From: Calliphora vicina
Taxonomy: Eukaryota; Arthropoda; Insecta; Diptera; Calliphoridae
DNA: 64,000 nucleotides
Assembly (NCBI RefSeq): GCF_958450345.1
Contig: NC_088780.1
Location: 92,206,226-92,270,225, forward strand
Reading direction: 5' to 3'
Shown here: positions 1 to 14,462 of the stretch, in pieces
Position numbering within the stretch: the first letter of the stretch is position 1
How the letters are laid out: each line of letters starts with the position of its first letter
Position numbers and translations under genes: made by a program
The notes under the pieces: generated by a model
Databases searched by the model: none
What the model saw: only the letters and a program-made list of their open reading frames with translations
Told to the model about the DNA's origin: nothing

Positions 1-2797
<2,797 letters not shown>

Positions 2798-3978
2798 AGA
2801 CAAACACCATTCATTCAAACTTGTTTATATCTCAGACATTTGTGAGCCGATTTTAGCTAGCGAACCGGGACTATAGCGGATATATTGATGTATGAATTTA
2901 GATCGGCATACACTTTTTTGAGGTTATCATTTACAAGAAGTCTTAAACTATTAAACAGTTCTGGGGTACTTTAGCCTTTTCCTCTGTAATGCGAGCCCAG
3001 TTATCGTCAGCTTTCCTTAACCCCTTGTGGACCAAGGCTTTAAATCGTTGAAAAAGTTTTACTTTTTTTATGAAATTTTGAAAATAAGGACTTAAGGAAG
3101 TTATTTACATAATTTTATCTTTGCGGAGGACCTGAAAGGAAGCGAAAGGGACCTGGAACCGTTAGGTCAGCATCAACCAAAAGATAAATAAACTCATAGA
3201 TTTTTGTTTAAATTTTATTAATATATTGATTAGTTTTGTAACTTTTATAAAATTTTCTATTACAAGTCTATTTTATGGTATTTTACGAAACAGTATTTTT
3301 TATCATTACAACATGAATAAACACCACAATGAGAACACGTTATTCTGGGTAAGCGGGTTTGCCAATAGTCAAAAAAATATATTATTCCAAAGATGATAAT
3401 GTACTTCAAAGTACTTTTAGGAAAAAATGGTCAAAATATATTTTGTTTTTATTTTGTAAGCATATTATTGTTATGGTAGTTCTAATTACCGTCGGTCAAC
3501 AAAGGTTTATAGTGCTTTGTACCTCTACCGGTGGCAATATATTTTTCGTTGCCTTCCAAAGGGAAAAATTTTGTGTGAGCGCTTGCATAAGTGCTTCCAA
3601 CCCTCCCGTATTTTGGGGAACACTAGGTTACTGGTAACCCGTTCTCAAAATATTGACATTAAAACCTGTTCCTATTCTTAGCCTGATCAATTAGAGTAAA
3701 TTGTAAATTTAAATGAGTTGAAGCTGCTTTTTTGTTCTACAACGGAACTTCAGAATTGACTGGTTTATAGGTTATTTGTAGTCTGGTGCTTCAGATGTTT
3801 GCCCTCTTATTAGCTTTTGCCTCTAGCAAATATTTGATCTATATGAACTTACGTTTAAAACCAAAAATGTACTTAGCATACATACTTATATTAAAAGAAC
3901 CACCATTAATGTAGTAAGGATACTTTGGTATGAAACTTTTTAAATTGCTTTGAATACTAAGACTTTACTGCTACTTTC
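2798..3978. other. Intergenic DNA, no gene seen
   Basis: AT-rich DNA. The longest open frame (3359-3637, plus) would need a TTG start, has no recognisable domain and ends near a GC-richer patch; I do not regard it as a gene. No transposon termini recognised. Confidence 0.6.
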
Positions 3979-4258
3979 TTAACCCATTAATGCCTGACCC
4001 CCGAATCCGTTGTCCGATTTTGATGAAATTTTATACAGACAGTACTTAAGGCATTTATATTGCCGTGAATATTTTTAATTTTTTTTATCTGCCATTCCTG
4101 ATCCTGCAGGGTATGGGTATTTTTCTACCCACTTCGGCATATATGGGTTCTAAAACGTATGTTTTTTTTTAATTAGCTGCTTAGCAAAGGGAAGCCCTTA
4201 TCGGATTTTTTTTTCGATGTTTTGATTATTACGTTGTAGATTTATCAAAACCTAGCTA

Positions 4259-4353
4259 CAGGCGCGGATCCAGAGGGGGGTAAAAAAGAGAAAAATGTAG
4301 AACAAATTTTAAATTCCAAAAACTAACCTATGGTTGATCTGGATCCGCGCCTG
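4259..4353. mobile_element. 95-bp foldback MITE with 15-bp GC-rich inverted repeats
   Basis: CAGGCGCGGATCCAG at 4259-4273 is repeated as its perfect inverse complement at 4339-4353, with a 65-bp AT-rich loop. The arms are far GC-richer than the surroundings, as expected of a transposon terminus. A CAGGSGCGG-like start resembles hAT-type MITEs, but no clear 8-bp target duplication is visible, so the superfamily is open. Confidence 0.65.
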
Positions 4354-4822
4354 AATAGCTTTCATACTGAAGGTGAAAAGTTGAAACCACATAAAAAACT
4401 AACTAGTTGTGCTATGTTAACCATTTACCATCAATAGATCTACATATGTAAGTCTGGCTTGATAGAGTAAAAGAAATTCAATAATAAGTCGGTAAAAATT
4501 GACAAAGTTCTAAAATTTATCGAAAATTCTTCAACATCTTAAAGTTTTAACAGTTGCTGGCTAACAATTATAAATAGATGAGAAAAATAATGACGCAAAC
4601 CACAGATATTTTCCATCAGATAAGGTTGATACTTTTAGAAAATATTATAATGTCTATTGAAATTCTAATAACGAATGAAAAGACTGGTAAGTCTGAGATG
4701 GAGTGTATTTAAAGGATCTAAAGTTGTATCTTGACGTTGAAAATAATGGAAATATTGGTCTCCATAATATATGACCATATTTTTGTTAATGAAGAGAAAG
4801 TCTAGGAAACATTATATAAAAA

Positions 4823-5030
4823 CAAGTAAGAAAGTATGGTCGGTCAAGCCCGACCATATAATACCCTACACTAGGTAAAAGAACAAAAACATTTTTCTTT
4901 TAAAATTTCAATAATTTATATTTTTGAGTGATTTTCGGAAGTGGGCCTTATATGGGAGCTATGACCAATTATGGACCGATCACCATGAAATTGGGTCGTG
5001 TGATTTATGTCTGTATGAAAGTTATTTAGT
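4823..5030 (-). mobile_element. DINE-1/mini-me-like (Helitron-derived) fragment, terminal part
   Basis: It starts with CAAGTAAGAAAGTATGG, then a hairpin (ATGGTCGG/CCGACCAT) and ATACCCTACAC, and continues with the GGGAGCTATGACCAATTATG block. The same terminus is at 26772. Read on the minus strand, this is a hairpin followed about 10 nt later by a CTTG end, as in DINE-1 elements. The body is truncated near 5030. Confidence 0.6.
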
Positions 5031-5945
5031 GGAGACGGTTGTTACTTAAAAATTACCAGGTATGGCATGGCCCCAAAGAGTCAATTGACTTGCTCCTAGG
5101 AAAAGTCTACTAATTCTGTGGCTATTGGTAACCTGAAAGTAGATTAGATTGCTAGTTTCAGACTGCGACCACTAACTGTGGAGTCTAAAAACCCTTACAC
5201 ACACATAACTACTATTTTTTTCAATGGTGGTAATCTCCATCAATATAAAGGAACAGGTTTGGCATCATTATTTCATGGGCGAATTAGGTTGTGTCAACCG
5301 TTCACCATCTAAATATTTTAAATAGTCATGTATTCTCATACCTTTAAATGTTTTTATTATGATTTTCTAAAGAAAAAACTAAATTTTTACTTGAAAAATT
5401 AAATTCATATTTCATATGTTTTGGAACTCACATATGCCAAAGTGGGTATTTTTATACCCAATCCACAAAATCGTACTTGTAGCTTAGGAAAGTGAGTCTA
5501 ATCACTTGGCTATTTTGTTTATTGATAGAGGACATCTAAGACTACTAGAAACATGGACGGAATGGGGGACTTCCACTCCCCCCATTTTCTAGAGCCGTTT
5601 ATTTTCGAATTTTGTGATTTTGTAAAATTGCTCAACTTTGGACCACTATTTCCCCACCAAGGAATGACCTAATATTATCGAAAAAATTATTTTAAGTAGT
5701 TCGGTTCTTACTTTATCTAATTCCAAAAAAAGATTTTTGATATTCCTCTCCTAGAATTTTCTAAAATTTTTCTAAAATTGCTCTATGTTTGGGTATTTTA
5801 CTACCCATTCGGCGTTAATGCATTATTTTGTATGTATATAAATCTAAATATATGATTTTTTTTAATTTTTTTTTTTAATTAAAATTGTTTTTAATTAATT
5901 AATTTCATTACAATATAATTTACACAAACGTTAATTTATTTTATT

Positions 5946-7420
5946 ACACCATAAGTGGTGAATGAGGGTCTATATAAGTTTGTCATTCCGTGTGTAACAT
6001 TGAGAAATATTCATCTGAGACCCAAAAAAGTATAGATATTATTGATCCTTATGAAATTCTAAGTCGATTGAGCCATCTGTCTGTCCGTCTGTCTGTCTGT
6101 CTGTGTAAAACACGCTCACGTCCAAAATAGGCAAACAAAATTGGCAGACTTGCTAAAAAAATGTTTATTGTTCTCCTAAGCAGTTTGGTATTGAAAATCA
6201 GCTAAATCGATTCAGTGAAACCAGAGTTATGAACCAAAATGTGAGACAACCTAAAAAAAAACATGATAATTTTAACATAGTTTTCGTTATTTGTGCAAAT
6301 ATATTGCAGATAATACCATAAAATTGGACACACGTAATTTTTATGTTAAAGGGACTAACTCTGGCGAAAATTATAAGAATCGGTCCATGATTTCCCCTAG
6401 CCCCCATACAAATTTCTTCCCGAAATATGGTTATATGATCTGTAAATGCCTACAGAATAGCAGTATCCACATAAAATTCAGAAAAAATAAGTTTCGTGCA
6501 TAAAAAAATTACAACCCCAAATTTTTTGTGGATCGGCCCATATTTGACCAAAGTCCCCATATAAAGTTCATTTCCGAAAATCACTTAAATAAGCATAAAT
6601 GTCTTATAAATATCGCTATTAAGTTGAAATTCGTCATAAATAGTCCCCATATATACCAAGATCGCTGTACCTAATTCTATGAAAATCGGCCGATAATTGG
6701 TTATAGCTCCCATATAAGAACCACTTCAGGAAAACACATTAACCTGCACAAATATCCAAAAAAATCTGTACTGAACGAAAATTGTACACCGATCATTAAT
6801 TTGTATCCAAGAATCGTGCTACAAGATTTTCTAAATATTGGTCCATAATTCGGCATAGCTCCCATATAACGTCCACTTTTGTTAATAGCTTTGTTTATAT
6901 GAAATTCTAAAAAATAGCCCTCAAATACTTATGACCATAATAGGTCATAGCATCCATATATTGAACCAAAATAGTACACCGATCAGTAATTTTTAAAATC
7001 ATACTACTGAATTTTGTGAATATCGGTACATAATTGGCCACAGCACACATATAAGTCCATAAAAGTCACATTAAATTATTTTATGACAATCAAATCATAA
7101 CAGGTCATAGCTCCCATATAAGTCGCACAAATATATTTGTATACTCTGTTTATTTAAATTAAGGATAACAGGGAAAAATGTTGATCCAAACGTATTAACT
7201 AATTATTATGTATATAAATTGTTAAATTTCATACGTTCTAATAGGAATTTCAGTTATAAATTTCTGAATTAAATACAATTTTTCGTACTTTTGAAATAAA
7301 ACATTTTCTGCGTAAACTAGTTTTTCTAACAATTGTTATATTATTTCAGTTGTTATACCATCATATTTAGGTGGAGGGTATTTAAGATTCGGAATATAGT
7401 ACTCTTACTTGTTTTTATTT
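5946..7420 (+). mobile_element. DINE-1/mini-me-like element, long copy
   Basis: Begins near CACCATAAGTGGTGAATGAG and ends near GGTGGAGGGTATTTAAG plus TACTCTTACTTG, matching the copy at 40281-42359. It has the mini-me core (AGTCGATTGAGCCAT followed by a (GTCY)n run at about 6076-6104). Three ~153-bp subunits (starting near 6538, 6690 and 6843) carry the CATAGCTCCCATATAAG motif. It is shorter than the 40-kb copy because it holds fewer subunits. Noncoding; open frames at 6198-6503 are chance. Confidence 0.65.
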
Positions 7421-7453
7421 GTGTGTGAGAACCAGTTGCTTAACAAAATAACT

Positions 7454-7531
7454 AGGTCATGGTGTAGTGAGTAAGCCAGATTAACAAGCAACAATTGTTG
7501 ATGTTCACGGGTTCGAATCGTGTCTCAGCCA
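7454..7531 (+). ncRNA. tRNA-like sequence (tRNA pseudogene or SINE head)
   Basis: A box-A-like stretch, TGGTGTAGTGAGTAAGC (7460-7476), is followed 33 nt later by a perfect box B, GGTTCGAATC (7510-7519), the spacing of an internal Pol III promoter. The 3' part ends in CTCAGCCA. The acceptor stem does not pair with the 5' side and the T-arm has a bulge, so it is not a functional tRNA. No second copy is recognised in the window, so SINE status is unproven. Confidence 0.45.
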
Positions 7532-7544
7532 AATAATTTTTTTT

Positions 7545-8718
7545 CTATATATATAAATCGCTTATAAAATACTTTATTACAGGACAAATTATTTATAATG
7601 GATTACTTTTGGGACAACGCTAACTAAAATAAGTAGTTGTAGTAGAAAAATATGTGGTAATTTCGTCAAGTTCCCATTATTTATCAGCTTATTTTGTAAT
7701 TAAAGATCTTGCTGCGTACTAGTAAAAGCTAACTTATGTGTCGAAATGTAAATATAATGTTTTATGCAGCTTGGAATTTTAATTCTAAAGGGCTGAACAC
7801 GATGTCGTAATTGATATTCTTAAAGGGGAAAGTTCGAGTATAAATTTCTCAAAATTAATTTTTAAAAGTATGGACTTATACTAACTTATTTCCCTTGCAA
7901 AAGGGGAAGCATGCAAGTAAATAAGTGAAGCAGCGGGCATCACATTAACGTTTCTTGGACCAAGAGATTTTTCTACTAAAACTGCTGTATATCATCATAC
8001 CACATCTTCTTCTGTTTTGTTACAATTGTTCTCGCAGCCCTGTTAGATATATGAAAATGTATTATATAAAAAAGTACTTTTATTAAATAGATACATTTGT
8101 AAACTTTCAATTAATACCGATTAAAATTTACCACTTCAATTTCGCATTACCCTAAATGTTTTTCAAACATTGTATAAAAAGGTACACAGGAATCTTTCGA
8201 AAATGTTTGCATATTTTATGGAAGCATTTAAGTGGCCATTAAAAACTGAGATATGCAAAGGTGAAGGCTATGATTTGTGTAAATCTTAAATAAAAAAGAT
8301 TACACCGTAAAGTTTTTGTTGATCTTTAAAATTAAGAAGATTTTGATAATTAGACTAAAAGCTTTTATTTTCTTCCCCATGGGTAATAGATAAAAACAAA
8401 TTTTAGGTAACGAAATGTAAAAATAACAAAATCATACAAGCAAGCAAGCAAACAAACAACAAGACCCACCAGCCAAGGAGCGTTTTTTCCTATTCATTTG
8501 CTTTTCGATTTATTTCTTATGCATTTGCTTACTTACCAGCAGCAGGAACATTTAGAGCGAAATGTATACAAAAAAATATAAGAAAAAATAACTTAAAAAA
8601 TACTTAAAAAAGAATAATTTATCCATAGCAATAACAGCCAGCCATTACAACCATTAACATGAAACGAATGAATGTCCTTGAATTGAACGCAATACATACT
8701 AACACACATACATACCAC
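7545..8718. other. Intergenic DNA, no gene seen
   Basis: AT-rich sequence with short simple stretches (CAAG/CAAAC runs near 8440). No open frame with recognisable similarity, RNA gene or transposon end found. Confidence 0.6.
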
Positions 8719-8754
8719 AGTGGGGCAGAATCAAAATATTTTGAAAATTAATCT
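8719..8754 (+). repeat. 36-bp inverted repeat, left arm (pairs with 12392-12427)
   Basis: This segment starts AGTGGGGCAGAATC and matches the inverse complement of 12392-12427 at 34 of 36 positions. The ends point inward to each other, as terminal inverted repeats of a ~3.7-kb element would. The enclosed DNA contains an unrelated hAT insertion and a probable solo LTR. No target duplication is obvious. Confidence 0.5.
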
Positions 8755-9580
8755 GACATTTCTAAACATTTGATTCAATTGGCATGCAATTACACATTGG
8801 CGCAGAACAGGAGTATTCGAGTTTATTAAGATTAACAGCAAATACACCTCACCAGCGCCATTGTGGGTTCCCAAAGTGGGACACCTCAGACATGGAAACT
8901 ATTTAAATACTTGCAAATGGTTTGTGGTTTGTTGAAAATTAAAGATTTATTCTTAAAAGCCCTTGATTATGCCTATAAAAAATTGTGGTTTGTACAATTT
9001 ATCACTTTTAGTTATTGAGTTTTAAATATTTTAAAATTCAAATTTCAAAATGTATATGAAAATCATATAAACAAGTTTCAACACAATATTTTTTACGAGG
9101 CCCAAAATAATCGATTTTGAATCTGAATGAATTTTCGTAATTACTGCTATTACTCTCTACAAACAAATTTTCTTAGGGAACTTATGGAGCTTTTACATTT
9201 TTTTAAAAGGATAGCTCTTAAATAGAGAACGTCTAAAATGTTCTAATAGGAGCTTCTCAAGACTTTTCCGAATTTAAAGCTTTTTTTATTTATTTAGTTA
9301 AGGTTTAGTGTGTCAAAATGCCAAAGATGGATTTCCAAAATGGGCAGTTTCAGATACTGTGATATATTCTAAATCATTCATATTATTCTTTTACCAGCCC
9401 CACACCAAATGTGGACTTTCCAAAAAAATGCCATAATTGGGCTTATTCGTTTTTAACGACGGACACCAAAGAGGGTCCACCCCCTGAGCAGGTCTCAAAG
9501 CATTCAAAGATTTTAATATATTCATAAAGACCGTGATTGTATAACCCTCCGTTAGTCGCAATAATTCTCAATCGAGACTA

Positions 9581-9588
9581 GTAGCAAT
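9581..9588. repeat. 8-bp target duplication (GTAGCAAT), left
   Basis: Identical to 10915-10922 on the other side of the hAT element. An 8-bp duplication is diagnostic for hAT transposons. Confidence 0.85.
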
Positions 9589-10914
9589 TAGGGTTTGGGG
9601 TCCGGGAATTTCCGCCCGTAAAATTATTGTCGGGAATTCCCGGGAAATTTAAATTTTTTTCCCGGGAATAACGGGAGATTTAAAATTAATTAAAAATACT
9701 TTAATATATTTAAATATGACATCTCTGCTTGATGAATGGCTTGTTCCAAATATTAGTAGAGATTTTAAACACCATTAAGGATACAGTAGAAGCATTAAGC
9801 CGAAATGAAATAATTTTTCTGATAGGTGATGCTATAATGAACACACTTTATGAACAGCACTTATCTAAAATTTCTACGATTTCTCAAAAAACGGTTCATT
9901 CAATTAAAATAAACCTAAAAACTTCAACATTATAAGATAAATTATAATATAAAAACACAATGTTAAAAATTTATGGTCAGCAAATGTATGAACGTCTATT
10001 TGACCACAATGTTCCCCCATCTGTTCAAGCGTTGATGATGAGGTTTCCGAAATACAAATGGAGCTAAATTTTAAAAACCAATTAGAATATTCCATCATTA
10101 TTGAAAAGGAAAGCCCTAAACATTTAAAATCAAATGCTGAAAGTTTTAAGCGGGAATTAGATTTATTTGAAGCAAGTAGCAATCGGAGAATACATTTTGA
10201 TTGTCTTTGTAATGTTTTAATAACGATAAAGCCAACACATGTTTAAACCGAAAGAGTTTTCTCGTCGAATGACTTATTGAATGCATTAGTAATTTTAACA
10301 AATAAATTTTTTAAAAAAATAGTTCTATGACGGACATATAACATTATTTTTATGATTTAATAGCGGTATTCACAAAGTAGTGTACTTTCTATAGCAAAGT
10401 AGCAATAGAGCAGTTTAGCAGAAAACAAAATACATTAGAACTACTTTTTTACTGCTTTACTCTTTTTAAACAATATGAGGTAATTTCGAATTTCATATTT
10501 TTGTTTTGAAATGAATTTAATTTTATTTTATAAAAATATAACAGAAAAATCAAAAGAAAGAATCTAAAAAGTGCATTAAAAATCCCATTGACAGATTAAT
10601 CGACATCGAATTATAAAGATACGTTCACAATTTATAAAATTTTGTGACACTTAATTGCTCTTTTACTCAACTATATCATGAATACCGCTAATATTTTATT
10701 TTATAGTAACAAGTGATCTTCAAATATTTTAACAAACTTTTTTTGGTTTTATGTGGGTATAATTGAATTGTAATGTATTGTTTTTCTTTTTTTTTTAATA
10801 AATTGACACAATTTTATAAAATAATTTTCGTTTTTACTTATTTTTCTAGAAAACATGAAATTTTTCATTCCCGTTTCCCGGGAAATTAAATTATCCGGGA
10901 AACCCCAAACCCTA
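9589..10914 (+). mobile_element. hAT-family DNA transposon, decayed but with both ends intact
   Basis: The termini are TAGGGTTTGGGG and its inverse CCCCAAACCCTA, flanked by a perfect 8-bp GTAGCAAT duplication. Subterminal GC-rich CCCGGGAA repeats occur at both ends. The interior contains fragments of a hAT transposase on the plus strand with stops and frameshifts, so this 1326-bp copy is not autonomous. Confidence 0.85.
9729..10310 (+). pseudogene. hAT transposase remnant (central and C-terminal parts)
   Basis: Two open stretches in different frames resemble hAT transposase. The first (9729-9935) includes VEALSRNEIIFLIGDA, like the conserved region upstream of the dimerisation domain. The second (10058-10246) runs into FEASSNRRIHFDCLCNVL and, after an in-frame TAA at 10244-10246, continues as TERVFSSND, matching the hAT C-terminal dimerisation motif (SERVFS type). 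At least one frame change and one stop break it, and the N-terminal BED finger and most of the catalytic core are missing. Family assignment rests on these motifs and the flanking 8-bp duplications. Confidence 0.65.
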
Positions 10915-10922
10915 GTAGCAAT
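10915..10922. repeat. 8-bp target duplication (GTAGCAAT), right
   Basis: Matches 9581-9588 exactly. Confidence 0.85.
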
Positions 10923-11239
10923 GTATCAAATTGATTTCAATAAAAAAAGGCGTTTGAAAATAATCTCTTCACTTTTTATTTGGAAAACATAAAATTTATA
11001 TTAAATTCAAAGTATTTAAAAGGGTAATAAAAATAAAATTGCAGTAAAAATATATTTGTATCAAAAAATAGCTTAAAATTTAGCCCCGTTTTTTTCATAA
11101 TATCGTTCATACACGTGGTCGAATTCATTAAAAATTTTAACACACAATAAATAATATTTTTACGTTTTAACCTTTTCAAAACGCTGGTTTATTTCCTTTA
11201 AATAAACCGAATACTTTTGATTGCAAATAAAAGCCGTTT
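10923..11239. other. Intergenic AT-rich DNA, no gene seen
   Basis: No recognisable feature; the open frame at 10976-11179 is low complexity with no known motif. Confidence 0.6.
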
Positions 11240-11645
11240 AGTAGTTTGAAAATTGTAACAACTCTTTATTTCTTTAAAATTTACAACAACAGAATTAAAT
11301 AGCCACTCAATGTTTTTTATACACGTTTATAAATTCTCAGAATTGCAGACACAATTTATAATGTACACGAATTTACTTGAAAAACACAACACACTTTAAG
11401 GCACTTAGATGATGTTTATTCGAAAAGCGTCTCTGATAAACTCACTCACGACTGCAACCTCTGCCACTATTTATAACACTGCATTACCATCTAGAAAGCT
11501 CTTTAACTGACAAAGTTCGAATATTCTAGATCATACGCCATCTGTGGTGTACTTTCTACAATGTTCTTTAACTGAATATTCGAATACAGCCTTGCCAACT
11601 TACGATCAAATCAACTGAAAGCTTTTATTTAACAATGCCCACAGA
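11240..11645 (-). mobile_element. Probable solo LTR of a gypsy-class retrotransposon
   Basis: Read on the minus strand, this ends in AATAAAGAGTTGTTACAATT plus CAAACTACT, nearly the same as the end of the segment at 60180-60470. Both also share a TATAAATAGT box followed by a GGTTGCAG/GGTTACAG initiator region, and an identical 18-base block centred on ACATTATAAATTG. Order (TATA box, AATAAA, end) fits an LTR. No internal coding region or PBS adjoins it, so a solo LTR is most likely. The outer boundary and target duplication are not resolved. Confidence 0.45.
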
Positions 11646-12391
11646 ACCTTGACCTTGAGAAAAGGTCGAATTTTCGTATTGTTTTGGCCGAAAAACTGTC
11701 ATTAAACTTAGATTTCTATGTTCGTAGGAAACTTACAAAGCTTTTAAATTTAAATAGAAAGGTATCTCAACAATGATAACTTTAAAATATAAAACTTCTA
11801 AAATATGCGAATAGAGGTTTCCCAGGCCCTTCAAAATCATAAAGTTGGGATTCCAGGGCCCCGAACCTAATGTGGACTTTATGGGCGAAATTAATAAAAA
11901 TACGAAAATTTTGTTTGTTTTTTGGTTCCTCCTTTACTTCAATAATTTCATTGTGATATGGGGATTTCCGTTATGATTTGACGTGACATTTGTACGACAA
12001 AATGTTAAAAAAATAATGAAAAAGTTAAATTTGTAAAAAAAGTTTTTTATATTCTGGAAGTAATTAAGTACCACTCAGAAAAGATATTGTAACAATTGAC
12101 CCTAAGAAGTTGAAGATATTAGCAAAAATATGCGATTGCGTGACATTACTTGCATAAAACTTATTTCTGTTGAATTTTATGGGAATACAAATATTTTTAA
12201 GAGATTTATGCTCGTTAAAATGATTTTCGGAAGTGGGACTTTTATGGGAGCTATGACTAATTATCTACCGATCATTATAAAATTACGTGACATGCCATCC
12301 GTATAGAAAAAACTTATTGGGAGCGAAATTTGATTTGAATTGATTAACTTTTAATTTTTCGAAAAAAACTTTAATTGAATATTTTTTATTT
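11646..12391. other. Intergenic DNA with a small DINE-like fragment
   Basis: Around 12220-12290 the sequence TTTTCGGAAGTGGGACTT followed by GGGAGCTATGACTAATTAT matches the body of the DINE-like repeats. The rest shows nothing recognisable. Confidence 0.4.
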
Positions 12392-12427
12392 AGATTTATT
12401 TTCAAAATATTTTAATTCTGCCCCACT
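12392..12427 (-). repeat. 36-bp inverted repeat, right arm (pairs with 8719-8754)
   Basis: Ends AATTCTGCCCCACT; inverse complement of 8719-8754 with two mismatches. See the left arm. Confidence 0.5.
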
Positions 12428-13085
12428 ATGCACAAAAACATACAAACATACATATATAATCATAAGTACACTACGGAACAGGAAACAACAGTAGCAGCTA
12501 AAAGATATAAAAAGTGTAAAAATACAAAAAAAAAGATAACAAACATTTTTATAAAACAAACAACTATAGACAAGAAGAAAGAGGGAGAAAGTGTTTGACA
12601 GACACAGCGAGTTAAATAAATACAGATAAACATTCAAACAAACACATCCAAACAAATCCAGGAACAACAATATGAGGAAGTACGGTTGTTGATGTTAAAT
12701 GTGAGATGAAATAAAAGCTCATACAAACGAACAGGCAAACAAACGGGAACCCAGTAAACATTAATTCAGATGTGTCAGAATTTTCTGAAAATATAACAGA
12801 AAATTAATCGACTTTTCTAAATTTCCTTCGACACTTTACAGACTAGTCTGAAATTTTCATTTCAGGCTTAACTTGGACATTTTCCGAATTTTACAGAATT
12901 ACTTCATTACAGGTTCATTGTGATGTACTCGCAAACAAATGATTCGATTATATCCATCGATATGTGCTGAAATAATGCTGTAAATACAGACATTTCTAAA
13001 TTTTTCCCCAGACAAAGAGCTTCTGGTCTGGGGAACTCATACAAAGTTTGGTGCATTGTCGTACCGAATTCGGCAAAAAATATTA
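12428..13085. other. Intergenic DNA, no gene seen
   Basis: Contains simple ACAAAC-type stretches and a short AGACTAGTCT palindrome near 12840. The minus-strand open frames here are hydrophobic low-complexity translations of AT-rich DNA. Confidence 0.55.
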
Positions 13086-13550
13086 TAGTGGGTACATTCA
13101 TCATTATTCGAACGATCATTCGAATAATGATAGTTCGAATAATAGAACAATTTCTTAGAATTAATTGCTCTAACAATTTAAAATTTCCATTTATATATAA
13201 CGAATAATTGTAATAATTTTATGCTGAATAATCGAATAAAACGAATAAAAATAATTGATTCATTTTTTACTTATTTTTTATGCCATTTTTAAATTACAGA
13301 GGTCTATCAAATGCTGTACAATATTATCAGAATCGCATTATATTGTTTCTGAAATAGAACGAATTTCTTAAGTTAAAGGGAGCGAGATATGATAGCTCCT
13401 TCTAATTCTAAAATTAAATTTTAGATATTTTGTAAAAAGAAGACCGAATGATTTTGAAATGGATATACATTGTAGCGTCCACATATGACGAAGAGGCCTT
13501 AATGCAAAAATATGGTGGCGAAGTATTAGCAGAATCGCAATTATGTTTAA

Positions 13551-14330
13551 ACACATGTTCCTCAAGGTAGTCATCTGGATAATTTCAACCAATGGTGTAA
13601 TAAGAATTTAATGGATCTGAATTTGAAAACATGTAAACAAATGACATTCTACAGACGAAGTCCAGTAATCTGTAGATACTCGATCAATGATCATCAACTT
13701 GATAAAGTTGAGATATTCCTTGATCTTGGCGTATTACTTGATAATAAATTATGTTTTAACTCTCACATTTCACAAACTATTAACAAAGCCAAAGGGGTAT
13801 TAGGTTTCATCAAACGCTGGGGAAAAGAGTTTGATGATCCTTATGTCACAAAGCAATTGTTTACGTCACTTGTGAGACCAATTTTAGAATATGCTAGTGT
13901 TGTCTGGGATCCGCAGTACGATACCTATATAAGGAAAATTGAATCCGTCCAAAAACAATTTCTTTTATTTTGCCTTCGCAAACTCCCATGGAATTGAAAC
14001 ATTAATTTACCATCATATGAAAGTCGATTAGCACTCATAAAACTCCCTACTCTAAAAAGTAGAAGAATATATATGAATATCTCATTCATGGTTAATTTAC
14101 TGAATGGAACAACTAATTCGGAATTCCTACTTCGTAAAATCGAATTCATAGTTCCAAATCGACCAACAAGGAATTATATCCCACTTAAGATCCAATATTT
14201 CCGTTCAAATTATGCAAACTTTGATCCAATGCGTAGAGTTAGTGCTCAATTCAATAAATTCTATCATCTTATTGACTATTCGACTGATCCTAACGTCATC
14301 AAACGGAGTATTCATTTATTAAACTGATGA
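13551..14330 (+). pseudogene. Non-LTR retrotransposon reverse transcriptase, internally deleted, C-terminal part
   Basis: The frame from 13551 gives VPQGSHL, the conserved RT motif that precedes the catalytic YADD segment, and then jumps directly to DNFNQWCNKN, which normally lies after it. The catalytic aspartates are therefore missing through an internal deletion. Downstream, LGVLLDNKLCFNSHI, SLVRPILEYASVVWDP and SYESRLALIKLPTL match the RT thumb and connection region of jockey/I/CR1-group LINEs. One in-frame TGA (13995-13997) breaks it; the frame then continues to 14327. This copy cannot encode active enzyme. Confidence 0.75.
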
Positions 14331-14462
14331 CATTTAAACTTTGTATTTTTAAATTATACTATAGTAAATACATTTTAATTAAGATTTAAGAATTATGCTA
14401 GCCTGTAAGAGATTGTAATTTCATTGGCGATTTAAAAATAAAATAAAATAAAAATAAAATAA
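14331..14462 (+). mobile_element. 3' UTR and (AAAAT)n tail of the LINE copy
   Basis: About 95 bp of noncoding sequence after the TGA end an AAAATAAAATAAAATAA-type tail near 14432-14462. A pentanucleotide-rich tail instead of pure poly-A is common in I- and LOA-like LINEs. This fixes the 3' boundary of the insertion in the surrounding hAT remnant. Confidence 0.55.

Larger units (their letters stand above)
3979..5830. repeat. Possible degenerate TTAA-type (piggyBac-like) element
   Basis: The left end reads TTAA at 3979-3982 followed by CCC and CATTAATGCC; the right end at 5811-5820 reads GGCGTTAATG, a 10-bp inverted match with one mismatch. A palindromic motif of the form GGGTATTTT..TACCC occurs three times inside (4115-4130, 5444-5459, 5791-5806). 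The right end lacks a GGGTTAA terminus, so this may be a decayed element or coincidence. No transposase is recognisable. Confidence 0.25.

Noticed and set aside
3359..3637. 92-codon plus frame
   Set aside because: Non-ATG start, no recognised motif, no context.
12386..12670. 94-codon hydrophobic minus frame resembling a membrane protein
   Set aside because: Phe/Leu/Cys bias is what A-rich plus-strand DNA gives when read in reverse; it overlaps an inverted repeat arm.
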